Shown piece after piece: positions 1-7,798 of a stretch of DNA of 36,187 nucleotides. Origin of the DNA: an uncultured Roseburia sp. (GTDB lineage Bacteria > Bacillota > Clostridia > Lachnospirales > Lachnospiraceae); assembly GCA_947642555.1 (NCBI GenBank), contig CANRSX010000045.1, positions 1 through 36,187 of the forward strand, read 5' to 3'. The notes under the pieces are model-generated. The model was not told the origin of the DNA, did no database searches, and saw only the letters and a list, made by a program, of their open reading frames with translations. Positions within the stretch are counted from its first letter, which is position 1. The number at the start of each line of letters is the position of its first letter. The position numbers and the translations under genes are program-made.

Positions 1-97
1 TGCAAAATAAGGAACTTTTTTATTTAATTGGGATTAGAAAATGGCAAACTCGGGTTGTACCACATTTCACGGGAGGATGCAAAGAATTGCGCCGCCC

Positions 98-126
98 TTG
101 CATTTTCCCCGCATCTCTGCTATCCT
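98..126 (+). promoter_or_regulatory. Putative sigma-A promoter of the AP2-domain gene
   Basis: A TTGCAT box (98-103) and a TATCCT box (121-126) are separated by exactly 17 bases, 62 bases before the preferred ATG at 188. The -10 box matches consensus at only four positions. The site supports the start at 188 over an earlier in-frame ATG at 41, which would lie upstream of this promoter. The rest of 1-97 shows nothing I can name. Confidence 0.4.
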
Positions 127-187
127 AAACCCGTCACACCAGCGCTTCCCCGGCGGGGGAACACCGCAGAAAGGAACAGGAGGCCGT

Positions 188-1000
188 ATGCCGCAGGGAG
201 TATCCGCCGCAAAACAGAAAAACGGAACCGTGTATTACCGCGCCGGAATCACGTACCGCGGCAAGCACGTAAGCCTCGGCAGCTTTTCCGACGAGGACGC
301 AGCAGCATGCGCCTATCAGGAGGCCGCTGTCCTTTTGTCCGATCCGTCCGTGGATCTGATGCGGATTCACGATTCCGCCGGCGTGCTCTCCTTTGAAAAA
401 TCGGTGGTTCTGCTGAATTTCCGGGACAATCAGATTTATTTTAAAACCCCGATTTATTTAAGAAAAGGATACTTCAGCTATTTTCTCTCGCCCTCGGAGG
501 AGTTAAAGTTTGACATCGACGATCTGTTCTACTATTCCAGCCACAAGATCCAGAAGCGCCAGGGACATCTGTTTGTGAGCGACTACGGCATGCAGTATTC
601 CATCGCGGCGCGCTACGGGATCCGGCCCTATGCGGTGGCCGGGCGCGATTACCGCTTCGCCAACGGCGATCCGCTGGATTACCGTTATTCCAATATCATT
701 GTGATAAATCCGTATCATGGCGTGCAGAAGCTTCAGAAAAAGGGAAAGACCTGCTATTCCGCTGACATTCACATCAACGGCGTTTACCGGCTCGGCGTCT
801 ATTCCTCGGAGGAGGAGGCTGCCGTCGCCTACAACAAGGCTGCGGATCTTGCGCGCGCGGCGGGGATCCAAAAGCAGTTCCCGGCGAATTATATCGTGAA
901 CCTGTCGCCGAAGGAATATGCGGAGATTTATACAAAGGCAACGGTATCGGAACACTATCTGGCGTATCTTACGCGGACAGGATCTTCCCGGCGCGGCTGA
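188..1000 (+). CDS. AP2-domain protein with degenerate HNH core
   Basis: 270 residues. Two AP2-like modules are visible. The first spans residues 14-50 (YYRAGITYRGKHVSLGSF, then an AAACAYQEAAVLL helix). The second spans 187-222 (CYSADIHINGVYRLGVYSS, then EEEAAVAYNKAAD). Between them, residues 158-174 (ANGDPLDYRYSNIIVIN) resemble the core of HNH homing endonucleases, normally HHxNGxxxDNRxxNL, but the catalytic histidines are absent. HNH-AP2 proteins are typically mobile endonucleases. This one looks catalytically dead, so a DNA-binding or regulatory role is my inference. The ATG at 188 follows AGGAGG and lies downstream of a promoter-like pair; the in-frame ATG at 41 has no good binding site. 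It is separated from the DUF3990 gene by a promoter. Confidence 0.75.
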   Translation: MPQGVSAAKQKNGTVYYRAGITYRGKHVSLGSFSDEDAAACAYQEAAVLLSDPSVDLMRIHDSAGVLSFEKSVVLLNFRDNQIYFKTPIYLRKGYFSYFLSPSEELKFDIDDLFYYSSHKIQKRQGHLFVSDYGMQYSIAARYGIRPYAVAGRDYRFANGDPLDYRYSNIIVINPYHGVQKLQKKGKTCYSADIHINGVYRLGVYSSEEEAAVAYNKAADLARAAGIQKQFPANYIVNLSPKEYAEIYTKATVSEHYLAYLTRTGSSRRG

Positions 1001-1041
1001 CACCGGCAGAGCGACAAAGAAACCGGGGACGGAAGATTCAC

Positions 1042-1070
1042 TGGAACGGATCTTTTTTATGTGATATAAT
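1042..1070 (+). promoter_or_regulatory. Extended -10 promoter of the DUF3990/DUF3791 pair
   Basis: A perfect TATAAT at 1065-1070 is preceded by TGA at 1062-1064, giving an extended -10 element. The -35 region is poor (TGGAAC at 1042-1047, 17-base spacing). The DUF3990 start codon is 81 bases downstream, so the leader is rather long; I see no convincing structure in it. Confidence 0.5.
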
Positions 1071-1151
1071 TACGACAGAAGAAATCCATATGAATTATAT
1101 TTCGGATATGCGGCGGATCATTCGGCACGTATATCAGGAAGGGACAACACC

Positions 1152-1625
1152 ATGATTCTTTATCACGCGGGGAAGGAGACCGTCGAATTTCCTGAAATAC
1201 GCAAAACCAGATATACAAAAGATTTTTCATGGGGCTTTTACTGCACCAATAATTTTGAGCAGGCGGTGCGCTGGGCGAACAGAGGGGACGGCAGCCCTGT
1301 CATCAATTACTACGATTACGAACCGGACGATACACTGTCTGTTTTAAAATTCGATCAGATGACGGATGAGTGGCTGGATTTTATTGCAGAATGCCGCAGC
1401 GGTAAAACGCATTCCTATGATATTGTGGAAGGCCCGATGGCAAACGATACCATATGGAATTATGTAAACGATTTTCTTACAGGAAGGATTAACCGAAAAC
1501 AATTTTGGGTGCTGGCGGAATTCCGCTATCCGACCCATCAGATGAGTTTTCACACATTATCGGCACTAAACTGCCTGACCTTTGACAGGAGCGAGATCGT
1601 CTATGACAGAAAAAGAAAGAAATGA
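1152..1625 (+). CDS. DUF3990 family protein, toxin-like
   Basis: 157 residues. Recognised from the DUF3990 signature: YHAG at residues 4-7, KDFSWGFYCT at 23-32, a WA motif at 41-42, DIVEGPMANDT at 90-100 and HQMSFHTLSALNCLTF at 129-144. From family knowledge, DUF3990 has an ADP-ribosyltransferase-like fold and usually sits beside a DUF3791 gene, an arrangement regarded as toxin-antitoxin-like. Activity here is inferred, not shown. Length is normal for the family. The ATG at 1152 follows AGGAAGG. The 3' end overlaps the next gene by 23 bases, suggesting translational coupling. Confidence 0.8.
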   Translation: MILYHAGKETVEFPEIRKTRYTKDFSWGFYCTNNFEQAVRWANRGDGSPVINYYDYEPDDTLSVLKFDQMTDEWLDFIAECRSGKTHSYDIVEGPMANDTIWNYVNDFLTGRINRKQFWVLAEFRYPTHQMSFHTLSALNCLTFDRSEIVYDRKRKK

Positions 1626-2046
1626 TTATTTCTATGTGTGTTCCCTGATTGAATTTACGGCGCGCCGCACGAAAAACAGGCGTGGCGTGATTGTCCGCGC
1701 GCTCGGCAGGGACGGAATCGAAAAACAGTTGTATGACGCAGAGGTGAATCACTGCCTCTCTTTTGAGCAGGTCAGCGATGAAATCATCGAACATTATGGT
1801 ATTACAGATGGCGATTTCGATACGATTACAGACTGCAGCTACACAATCCCGTCTTTTATGGACATCGGGAAATTATACAGTATTATGATCGAGGACTGTG
1901 CCCTTCCCGGACAGGAAACGGACGAGCTGATCTCTATTTTTTCTTCCTTTATCAGCGACAGGATCTCCGATTTCCAGACGGATCTCTACTATCAGAATCC
2001 CAGCTACCTGGAATGCTCGTACCAGGCCGGATATCTGCTGGATTAA
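1603..2046 (+). CDS. DUF3791-like protein, partner of DUF3990 gene
   Basis: 147 residues. The N-terminal half (DYFYVCSLIEFTARRT, then SFEQVSDEIIEHYGI) has the layout of DUF3791: an aromatic-rich first helix followed by a segment ending in an HYG turn. The C-terminal half is an acidic extension of about 70 residues not usual for DUF3791, which is normally near 70 residues in all. The ATG at 1603 follows an AGGA site about nine bases away and lies inside the DUF3990 gene; an in-frame ATG at 1582 has no binding site. Gene order (DUF3990 first) and size differ from the usual compact pair. By position it is the likely antitoxin or immunity partner, which is inference. Confidence 0.6.
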   Translation: MTEKERNDYFYVCSLIEFTARRTKNRRGVIVRALGRDGIEKQLYDAEVNHCLSFEQVSDEIIEHYGITDGDFDTITDCSYTIPSFMDIGKLYSIMIEDCALPGQETDELISIFSSFISDRISDFQTDLYYQNPSYLECSYQAGYLLD

Positions 2047-2093
2047 AAGGCCAGACCGAAGCGTTTTTCCTCCGCTCCGGTCTGACCTTTTTT
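2045..2093. terminator. Shared bidirectional terminator
   Basis: An imperfect inverted repeat pairs AAAGGCCAGACCG on the left with CGGTCTGACCTTT on the right. A T-run follows on the plus strand and an A-run precedes on the left, so each strand reads stem then T-rich tail. It occupies the whole gap between the DUF3791-like gene (plus) and the sulfatase (minus), serving both. Confidence 0.75.
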
Positions 2094-3632
2094 CTACCGG
2101 CACTCCGCCCGTTCTTTTAAGAGTCCCATCCTCTCGTACTGCTCCTCTGGCGCATCGTTCTCCATCATCAGACGGACCATCTGCCGCCGCATGCGTCCGA
2201 CGACTTCTTCATCCGCAATCGGATGATCCTCCTGCGGATCGTTTTTCAGATCATAGAGCACGGTGGCAAGCTCCTTCGGCCAGTGCTCGTGGGGGTACAC
2301 CTTCTGTAAAAAATCCTTCCCCGCCCGTTCCTTTTTAGGAATGGAACCGCCGAAATAGTTGTGATCCGGCAGCTTCATCAGGCTGATATTTTTGGTGAAG
2401 GAAAAGGGCTCAGAGAGTTCCATCCCCTCGAATTCTCCCGGCGCATACATGGCCCGCATATGCGTCGGCATCAGCAGGTAATGATACAGAGGCCAGTTGT
2501 CCTCCTTCGGCGTCAGCACATATTTGTACCTTCCATCGACGCATGTAATCTGTGCGCCGAACACCCCGTAGATAATGGCGTCATGCACCGGCGTCCCCTT
2601 CCGGACCGTATCCAGCAGCGAGATGCCCTGCATATCCTTTGTCCTTTCGATTCCGCAATAATCCAGCACCGTGGGGGCCATGTCGATGGTCTGCACCAGG
2701 GCGTCGTTTGTCCCCGTCTTCTTTGACACCGGATCGTAAATGAACAGGGGCGTGTGGGCGACCTCCTCCCTCATATAGACGTCCGTTCCCTTGCCCCAGT
2801 AGTCGTGCTCCCCGACAAAAAACCCGTGATCCGTATTCACGATCAGAAGCGTGTCGTCCCACAGATGGTACTCATCCATCTTATCCAGCACCTTTCCAAG
2901 ACTGTTGTCGCACATGGTGAGAAGCGCGGCATACATGCGGCGCACATGCTCCACATAGGGCCTTTCCTCCTCCGACACCGCGCGGTAGGGCGGCCAGTCA
3001 AAAAGAGGCCCGTCATAATTTTTCTCATACAGCTCTTTAAATTCCGGCATGGCGTAAAAGGGCTCGTGGGGGTCAAAGGTCTCGATATGCAAAAACCAGT
3101 TGTCCTGATCGTGGTTCTGATCCAGGAATTCCAGCCCGCCGGAAAAGGTCTTTGTCTGCGGCATCTCCTCCGCGTTCCGGATAAACTGGCGGTTCGCCCA
3201 GTCCTGGCTCCAGAGGCTGCCTAAGTGCTCCGGCATCTCTGGCGGGCACAGGTATGCCTTCCAGGGATCGCCCTCCTGCCCCCGGTTACACTCCCAGGTC
3301 GTATACCTGGTATGATAGGTCGCCCCGCCGTCCTCCCAGTAATGTGCGTGGTCCGACACCAGGTGCGTGTGAATCCCATGCTCCGCCAGCATTTCCGGCA
3401 TCGAATCGTCGTAAGGCTCCATGGGACCCCAGGGCCGGTGCAGGAAATTGTAGCGCCCGGTGTGCAGCTCCCGCCTCGCCGGCATACAGGGCATGGAGCC
3501 GCAGTAGCTGTTGGTAAAAGTCACTGCCCGCTCGCCCAGGCGCTTAAAATTGGGCGCGATCACCCAGTCGTTCCCGTAGTTGGGAAGCATGTGACGATTC
3601 AGTGAATCGTATGTTACCATAATTACCTTCAT
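2094..3632 (-). CDS. Cys-type sulfatase
   Basis: 512 residues, normal for a type I sulfatase, an alkaline-phosphatase-fold hydrolase of sulfate esters. Visible are the N-terminal metal site (VTYDS, Asp9), the formylglycine motif CMPAR (Cys49 to Arg53, followed by RELHTGR), and the second metal motif NTDHG (Asp268, His269). A Cys at the motif means maturation by FGE or the anaerobic radical-SAM enzyme anSME; neither is encoded in this window. There is no signal peptide, so it should act in the cytoplasm. The ATG overlaps the stop of the upstream gene as ATGA, indicating coupling. It is the last gene of the minus-strand run. The substrate (glycan sulfate or choline sulfate) cannot be told from sequence alone. 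Confidence 0.88.
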   Translation of the reverse strand: MKVIMVTYDSLNRHMLPNYGNDWVIAPNFKRLGERAVTFTNSYCGSMPCMPARRELHTGRYNFLHRPWGPMEPYDDSMPEMLAEHGIHTHLVSDHAHYWEDGGATYHTRYTTWECNRGQEGDPWKAYLCPPEMPEHLGSLWSQDWANRQFIRNAEEMPQTKTFSGGLEFLDQNHDQDNWFLHIETFDPHEPFYAMPEFKELYEKNYDGPLFDWPPYRAVSEEERPYVEHVRRMYAALLTMCDNSLGKVLDKMDEYHLWDDTLLIVNTDHGFFVGEHDYWGKGTDVYMREEVAHTPLFIYDPVSKKTGTNDALVQTIDMAPTVLDYCGIERTKDMQGISLLDTVRKGTPVHDAIIYGVFGAQITCVDGRYKYVLTPKEDNWPLYHYLLMPTHMRAMYAPGEFEGMELSEPFSFTKNISLMKLPDHNYFGGSIPKKERAGKDFLQKVYPHEHWPKELATVLYDLKNDPQEDHPIADEEVVGRMRRQMVRLMMENDAPEEQYERMGLLKERAECR

Positions 3633-4318
3633 TGTTTCTCCTTTGCTTCTCCCGTGCTTAAGAATCCGCCGGCCAGCGGCTTAAACATCTGATTATAGGT
3701 ATTGTTCACCGCCTCCGCATAGATGGAATACGAGGGCTTCACCTTCCCTTCGTTGATGTTTTTTATCTTCAGGTATTCCCTTCGGAACAGCTTCCAGCCA
3801 TCCTGTTCCATGATCGCATCGACCTTTTCCCCGATATCGGACGCCATCTCCCGAAAGGCAAATTCATAGATTTTCAGCTTTGTGTTGTAGCGCAGGTAAT
3901 AAAATCCGTTCATCTCCTCACAGGTTCCGTAATAAAGAATCGTAAAGTTGCAGATGCAGCGGACCGTTTTCGTATTTTTATTCACCAGCTTTAACGTGAT
4001 GGAAGTCGTCGGGTTCATCGGGTTTGAATATTCACTTCCCTTTAACGCCTCCTTAAACGCATCCATAAAATACTTCATGATCAGGTGAGCCTTGTATTCC
4101 TTTTCTCCCGGATGCAGCATCACAAGATCAAAATCGAATTCATATCCCCCGTCTACCCAGCAATTCTTCACGATCAGGTGTTTGCGTCCGCTTCCCATCA
4201 GCCGGAACCGGAACGATATCCCGTGGCTGCTCCGCATACCGGTCTGAACGCGGAGAATGAGATCCTCCAGCTCTTTTCGCACAGGCGCATATTCGTTTTT
4301 ATCCACATACATATACAT
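3629..4318 (-). CDS. Unknown protein, nucleotidyltransferase-like motif
   Basis: 229 residues, not recognised as a named family. Residues 40-66 carry a pattern seen in nucleotidyltransferase folds: LMGSGRKHL (Gly42-Ser43), then YEFDFDLVM with Asp62 and Asp64 as a possible DxD pair. The usual third acidic residue is not obvious: the later strand CNFTILYYG has Asn where Asp would be expected. A serine/threonine-rich strand segment (NPTTSITLKLVNKN) follows. No membrane segment or signal peptide is seen. It lies 30 bases after the transglutaminase-like gene and overlaps the sulfatase start by 4 bases. The ATG at 4318 has an AAGGG site about nine bases upstream. Whether it is an active enzyme is unresolved. 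Confidence 0.6.
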   Translation of the reverse strand: MYMYVDKNEYAPVRKELEDLILRVQTGMRSSHGISFRFRLMGSGRKHLIVKNCWVDGGYEFDFDLVMLHPGEKEYKAHLIMKYFMDAFKEALKGSEYSNPMNPTTSITLKLVNKNTKTVRCICNFTILYYGTCEEMNGFYYLRYNTKLKIYEFAFREMASDIGEKVDAIMEQDGWKLFRREYLKIKNINEGKVKPSYSIYAEAVNNTYNQMFKPLAGGFLSTGEAKEKQ

Positions 4319-4348
4319 ATCCGTTTTCCCTTTCCCGCGGATCGGTTT

Positions 4349-5173
4349 TTACCAGAAGGTATCCGGATCCAGATATCTGTTTTGCAGCCCCTCTTCATAC
4401 TCCAGCCATTTTAGCAGCAGTTCAAACGCTCCGTATTTCTCTATGCGGAACCGCAGATTTTCGACCATCCGTTTATGTACGTCAAAGCCTTTCGGGGCGA
4501 TCTCTGACATATTGCGGTACTCCCTGTGCTCCCCGTAGCCCTGGATCCGCCTGCATCGGAAAAAGAACAGATTTTTCGCGTAATAGTCTTTCACGTCCCC
4601 GAGATCATCCACGGCCGCTCCGTTATAGCAGATGGAATCCGAAAAGAAAAACGGCTCGTCCTTCACGATGCAGGTTCTGATTTCATACAGGTTTAAAATA
4701 CTTCCGCCGGCATCCATACAATAGCTTCCGTAAGTGGGATCCAGCATGATCCATTTCTCCAGGTCCGGAACAAAGGTCTCGACCACCACATGATTGTCGT
4801 CGTCCTCCGGATGTCTGGGCATCATGTACATCACCCTCGCCTTCATTCCGACCGCCAGCAGACACTCGCACAGCACGACAGACATCGCCAGGCAGTTGAT
4901 CCCGTAGTCCGTGTCAAATGCAAGCCCCAGAAGCGTCAGGGCATCCTGGCAGTCCGTGTTCGCATAATTCCCGGTGTGGCGGATATGACGGCTGACCCAG
5001 GCCAGCAGGTTCACAGCCTTATCCAGATCATGCTCCCCCGCAATTTCCGGGAGATGATACTTCTCCTCCAGGAACCGGTATGCTTCATCCTGCAGGCGAT
5101 ATACCGGCTCTGCATTACAGGATACCTGAAATTCCGTATTCTCTTTTATTAGTCTTACAAATGTCTCGTTCAT
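4349..5173 (-). CDS. Transglutaminase-like superfamily protein
   Basis: 274 residues. The papain-like transglutaminase core is clear, with the triad in order: Cys94 (GINCLAMS), His128 (NHVVVE) and Asp145 (MLDPTYG). Such domains in bacteria act as cysteine proteases, deamidases or cross-linkers; the substrate is unknown. No signal peptide or membrane segment is visible, so it is probably cytoplasmic. The preferred ATG at 5173 follows AGAAGGAGAGG and sits one base after the stop of the methyltransferase gene, strongly suggesting coupling. An in-frame codon at 5209 lies inside the methyltransferase gene and lacks a binding site. The C-terminal 60 residues, rich in basic and aromatic residues, match nothing I know. 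Confidence 0.78.
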   Translation of the reverse strand: MNETFVRLIKENTEFQVSCNAEPVYRLQDEAYRFLEEKYHLPEIAGEHDLDKAVNLLAWVSRHIRHTGNYANTDCQDALTLLGLAFDTDYGINCLAMSVVLCECLLAVGMKARVMYMMPRHPEDDDNHVVVETFVPDLEKWIMLDPTYGSYCMDAGGSILNLYEIRTCIVKDEPFFFSDSICYNGAAVDDLGDVKDYYAKNLFFFRCRRIQGYGEHREYRNMSEIAPKGFDVHKRMVENLRFRIEKYGAFELLLKWLEYEEGLQNRYLDPDTFW

Positions 5174-5174
5174 C

Positions 5175-5879
5175 TCATCCTCTCCTTCTGGCCGTGATGA
5201 TCGTGGCATTGTCGGGATTGGGCTGCACGTGTTCGATCACAAATCCGGCGTCGCGCAATAATTCCGTCTCATGCTCCAGCGTCAGCGGGATGTCAAAATG
5301 GACGAAGCGATGGTCCGGTATGGCGGACTGCTCCCTTTTCTGTATGTATACACTGCGCAGAAGCGTTTCCTCTTCCTCGCAGCAGGCGATGTAGTCTCCC
5401 AGCAGGAAGATGCCTCCTGGTTTCAGACTGCCGAAGATTCTCCGGTATAAGTCTCTTTTTCGATCCGGCAGAAAATGGTGCAGGCTCTCAAACGAGATGA
5501 CCGCGTCCCATTTCCCGCAGCCCGGGTCGTACTCAAAATAATCCTGGCATACCGCGGTAAACGGTTTGTCGGAATGTTTTTCCAAAAGCTTTTGCAGCAT
5601 ACTCCCGCACAAATCCACGCCGGTGACCGCGATATCCGGGTTTTTCTGCCAAATGTGGTCGAGCTCCAGCCCGGTTCCGCACCCTAAGTCCAGAACTTCC
5701 CGGCATGATTCGGGAAGCATTCCGGCAAAGCTCTGATAGGATGCCGCCCAGACCGACATGTGCGCTTCGTAATCGTCAAGCCGCGCCGTAAAGAAATCGG
5801 ACATCTCTTCCAGCGGGGTGCCGGATGTTTCGGAGAGCCACTGCTTTAACTGTTTCATATAGGTTTCCCGTGATTCCAT
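5175..5879 (-). CDS. Class I SAM-dependent methyltransferase
   Basis: 234 residues. A Rossmann-type methyltransferase: motif I is VLDLGCGTG at residues 62-70, the acidic residue closing strand 2 is Asp89 (VTGVDL), the motif IV region is DAVISFESLHHF (125-136), and LKPGGIFLLGDY follows. The double histidine after motif IV is typical of small-molecule methyltransferases such as the UbiE or Methyltransf_25 types. The substrate is not predictable. The ATG at 5879 follows AGGAGG with 7-base spacing. It begins 26 bases after ribF, with no terminator between, and ends one base before the transglutaminase-like gene. Confidence 0.82.
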   Translation of the reverse strand: MESRETYMKQLKQWLSETSGTPLEEMSDFFTARLDDYEAHMSVWAASYQSFAGMLPESCREVLDLGCGTGLELDHIWQKNPDIAVTGVDLCGSMLQKLLEKHSDKPFTAVCQDYFEYDPGCGKWDAVISFESLHHFLPDRKRDLYRRIFGSLKPGGIFLLGDYIACCEEEETLLRSVYIQKREQSAIPDHRFVHFDIPLTLEHETELLRDAGFVIEHVQPNPDNATIITARRRG

Positions 5880-5904
5880 GGTGTGTCCTCCTGTGGCGGA
5901 GCTT

Positions 5905-6819
5905 TTACTTAAAGAATGCCCGCGCAAACGCAATATCGCTCATCATCTGTTCCCGCAGCGCGTCAACGGACGGGAATTTCCGCTCCCCGCGGATCCGGGT
6001 TAAAAATTCGACCGTGACCATCCGGTCATACACATCCTCCCGGAAATCCAGAAGATGCGTCTCCACCCCGGTCGGATTGTCTGTTCCGACGGTGGGTTTT
6101 TTACCCACGTTTGTAATTCCTCTGTATCTTTTTTCGTCGATATAGACCTCGGTGACATACACGCCGTTCGGCGGCAGAAGCTTCTCCTGTGGCGGCAGCT
6201 GATTGATCGTGGGAATCCCGAGCCGGCGGCCGAGCTGATTGCCGTGCTCCACCAGGCCCGTCACGAAATAGCGGTAGCCGAGCAGGCGGTTCGCCATCCC
6301 GATCCTCCCCTGCTCGATCTCCTCCCGCACATAGGTGCTGCTGATGTCGCGATCCCCTTCCTTTTTTTTGCCGACCACGATCACCTCGTACCCGTAACGG
6401 TTTGCGCAGTCGCGCAGCGTCTGTGCATCCCCGGCCCGGTTGTGCCCGAAACGAAAATCCTCCCCCGCGACAATGCAGCGGGCATGAAGCTGCCGGACCA
6501 GCTTTTCGATGAACCGCTCCGGCTCCATATGCATGATCTCCTCCGTAAACGGACACTCGACCAGATAGTCCATCCCGAGATGCTCAAACATCTCCTTCTT
6601 CTCTTCGTTTGTCGTCAGAACCTTTGCCTCCACATGCGCCACATTTCTGCGGGGCGGGATGTCAAAGGTAAAAATGACGGCGGCAAGCCCGGTCTCTTTT
6701 TTTGCTGACAGATGTTCTAAGAGCAGCTCGTGCCCCCTGTGAATCCCGTCAAACTTTCCGAGCGAAAGCACCGTATTTTCTTCAATATAAAAGTCTGTCG
6801 TGCCCTGGATGTATTTCAT
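5905..6819 (-). CDS. ribF: Bifunctional riboflavin kinase/FAD synthetase
   Basis: 304 residues. RibF converts riboflavin to FMN and then FAD. The N-terminal FAD synthetase half shows the nucleotidyltransferase motif GKFDGIHRGH (residues 21-30) and, later, the ISSTYVREEI signature. The C-terminal kinase half shows LGIPTIN and the NVGKKPTVG stretch. I chose the ATG at 6819 (MKYIQG), which follows GGGGAA; an ATG four codons upstream has no binding site. The stop of truB lies about 20 bases before. It is the last conserved gene of the rimP-ribF operon; downstream genes are accessory. Confidence 0.93.
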   Translation of the reverse strand: MKYIQGTTDFYIEENTVLSLGKFDGIHRGHELLLEHLSAKKETGLAAVIFTFDIPPRRNVAHVEAKVLTTNEEKKEMFEHLGMDYLVECPFTEEIMHMEPERFIEKLVRQLHARCIVAGEDFRFGHNRAGDAQTLRDCANRYGYEVIVVGKKKEGDRDISSTYVREEIEQGRIGMANRLLGYRYFVTGLVEHGNQLGRRLGIPTINQLPPQEKLLPPNGVYVTEVYIDEKRYRGITNVGKKPTVGTDNPTGVETHLLDFREDVYDRMVTVEFLTRIRGERKFPSVDALREQMMSDIAFARAFFK

Positions 6820-6841
6820 AACGTTCCCCATATGTACTGAT

Positions 6842-7777
6842 TTATGCTTCGAAAAACAGCCGGTACGGACGATATGCCCTCATTTCTTCCTCGTAGCGGT
6901 AAATGCCGGCGAAATGCCCCGCGGCGTCATACACGCACAGCTCCCCTTCTTCCCACGCCGGGCTGTAAGGGTCAAACTGCTCCGGCGGCAGCGGATTCCC
7001 GTTATACAAAAGCCGCTCCGCCTCTTTTTTTACCACAGCTTTCGGATTCTTCCAGAAAACGGCGTCCGTGCGCAGGATAAACGGAAACGTATCCGCGCTC
7101 CACTGCTCCGGCGGCAGATTCCCCGCCAGCGCGTGCACCTGCTCCTCGATCTGCGCGATCGAAAGCGCATCCTTCAGAAAAAAACGGGATACCCTTGTCC
7201 GAAGCAGCTCCTCCATACACGCGCCGCAGCCAAGCGCCTGTCCGATGTCCTCGCAGAGCGTCCGGATATAGGTTCCTTTGGAGCAGGCGACGCGCATGCG
7301 CACCCGCGGCAGGGAAAGCGAGAGGATCTCGATCGAGGAGATATGGACCGGCCGGGGCTTTCTCTCCACCGTCACGCCCGCCCGCGCCAGGTCATACAGC
7401 TTTTTCCCGTTGACCTTTTTTGCGGAATACATGGGCGGCACCTGCATATAGTCTCCCACAAAGCGCATAACAGCCGCTCTGACTTCTTCCTCCGTGACCG
7501 TGACCTCCCGCTGCCGCAGCACCGTCCCGCTGATATCCTGCGTGTCGGTAACCGTACCGAGCAGCATCACCGTCTCGTATTCCTTATCCTCGTCCGTCAG
7601 CATTCCGCAGACTTTTGTCGCTTTGCCAAGACACACAGGCAGCACCCCCTCCGCATCCGGATCGAGTGTCCCTGTGTGTCCGATTTTTTTCATCCGAAAG
7701 ATCCCGCGCAGCTTCGCCACCACATCAAAGGAGGTGTACCCCTTTTCCTTGTAAACGTTGACGATCCCACTGATCAT
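6842..7777 (-). CDS. truB: tRNA pseudouridine(55) synthase TruB
   Basis: 311 residues, normal for TruB, which makes pseudouridine 55 in the T-arm of tRNAs. Motif II with the catalytic aspartate is visible as GHTGTLDPDAEG (Asp39). PPMYSAKKVNGKKLYDLAR and the RVACSKGTYIRTL motif III follow. The C-terminal portion is longer than the catalytic core and may be a PUA-like domain. The ATG at 7777 follows GGGAGG. It is followed by ribF, the usual Firmicute order. Confidence 0.95.
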   Translation of the reverse strand: MISGIVNVYKEKGYTSFDVVAKLRGIFRMKKIGHTGTLDPDAEGVLPVCLGKATKVCGMLTDEDKEYETVMLLGTVTDTQDISGTVLRQREVTVTEEEVRAAVMRFVGDYMQVPPMYSAKKVNGKKLYDLARAGVTVERKPRPVHISSIEILSLSLPRVRMRVACSKGTYIRTLCEDIGQALGCGACMEELLRTRVSRFFLKDALSIAQIEEQVHALAGNLPPEQWSADTFPFILRTDAVFWKNPKAVVKKEAERLLYNGNPLPPEQFDPYSPAWEEGELCVYDAAGHFAGIYRYEEEMRAYRPYRLFFEA

Positions 7778-7798
7778 GGCGTTCCTCCCTCTGTTTTA

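Noticed and set aside
41..187. N-terminal extension of the AP2-domain gene from an ATG at 41
   Set aside because: It lies upstream of the promoter-like pair at 98-126, has no ribosome binding site, and adds 49 residues without domain resemblance.
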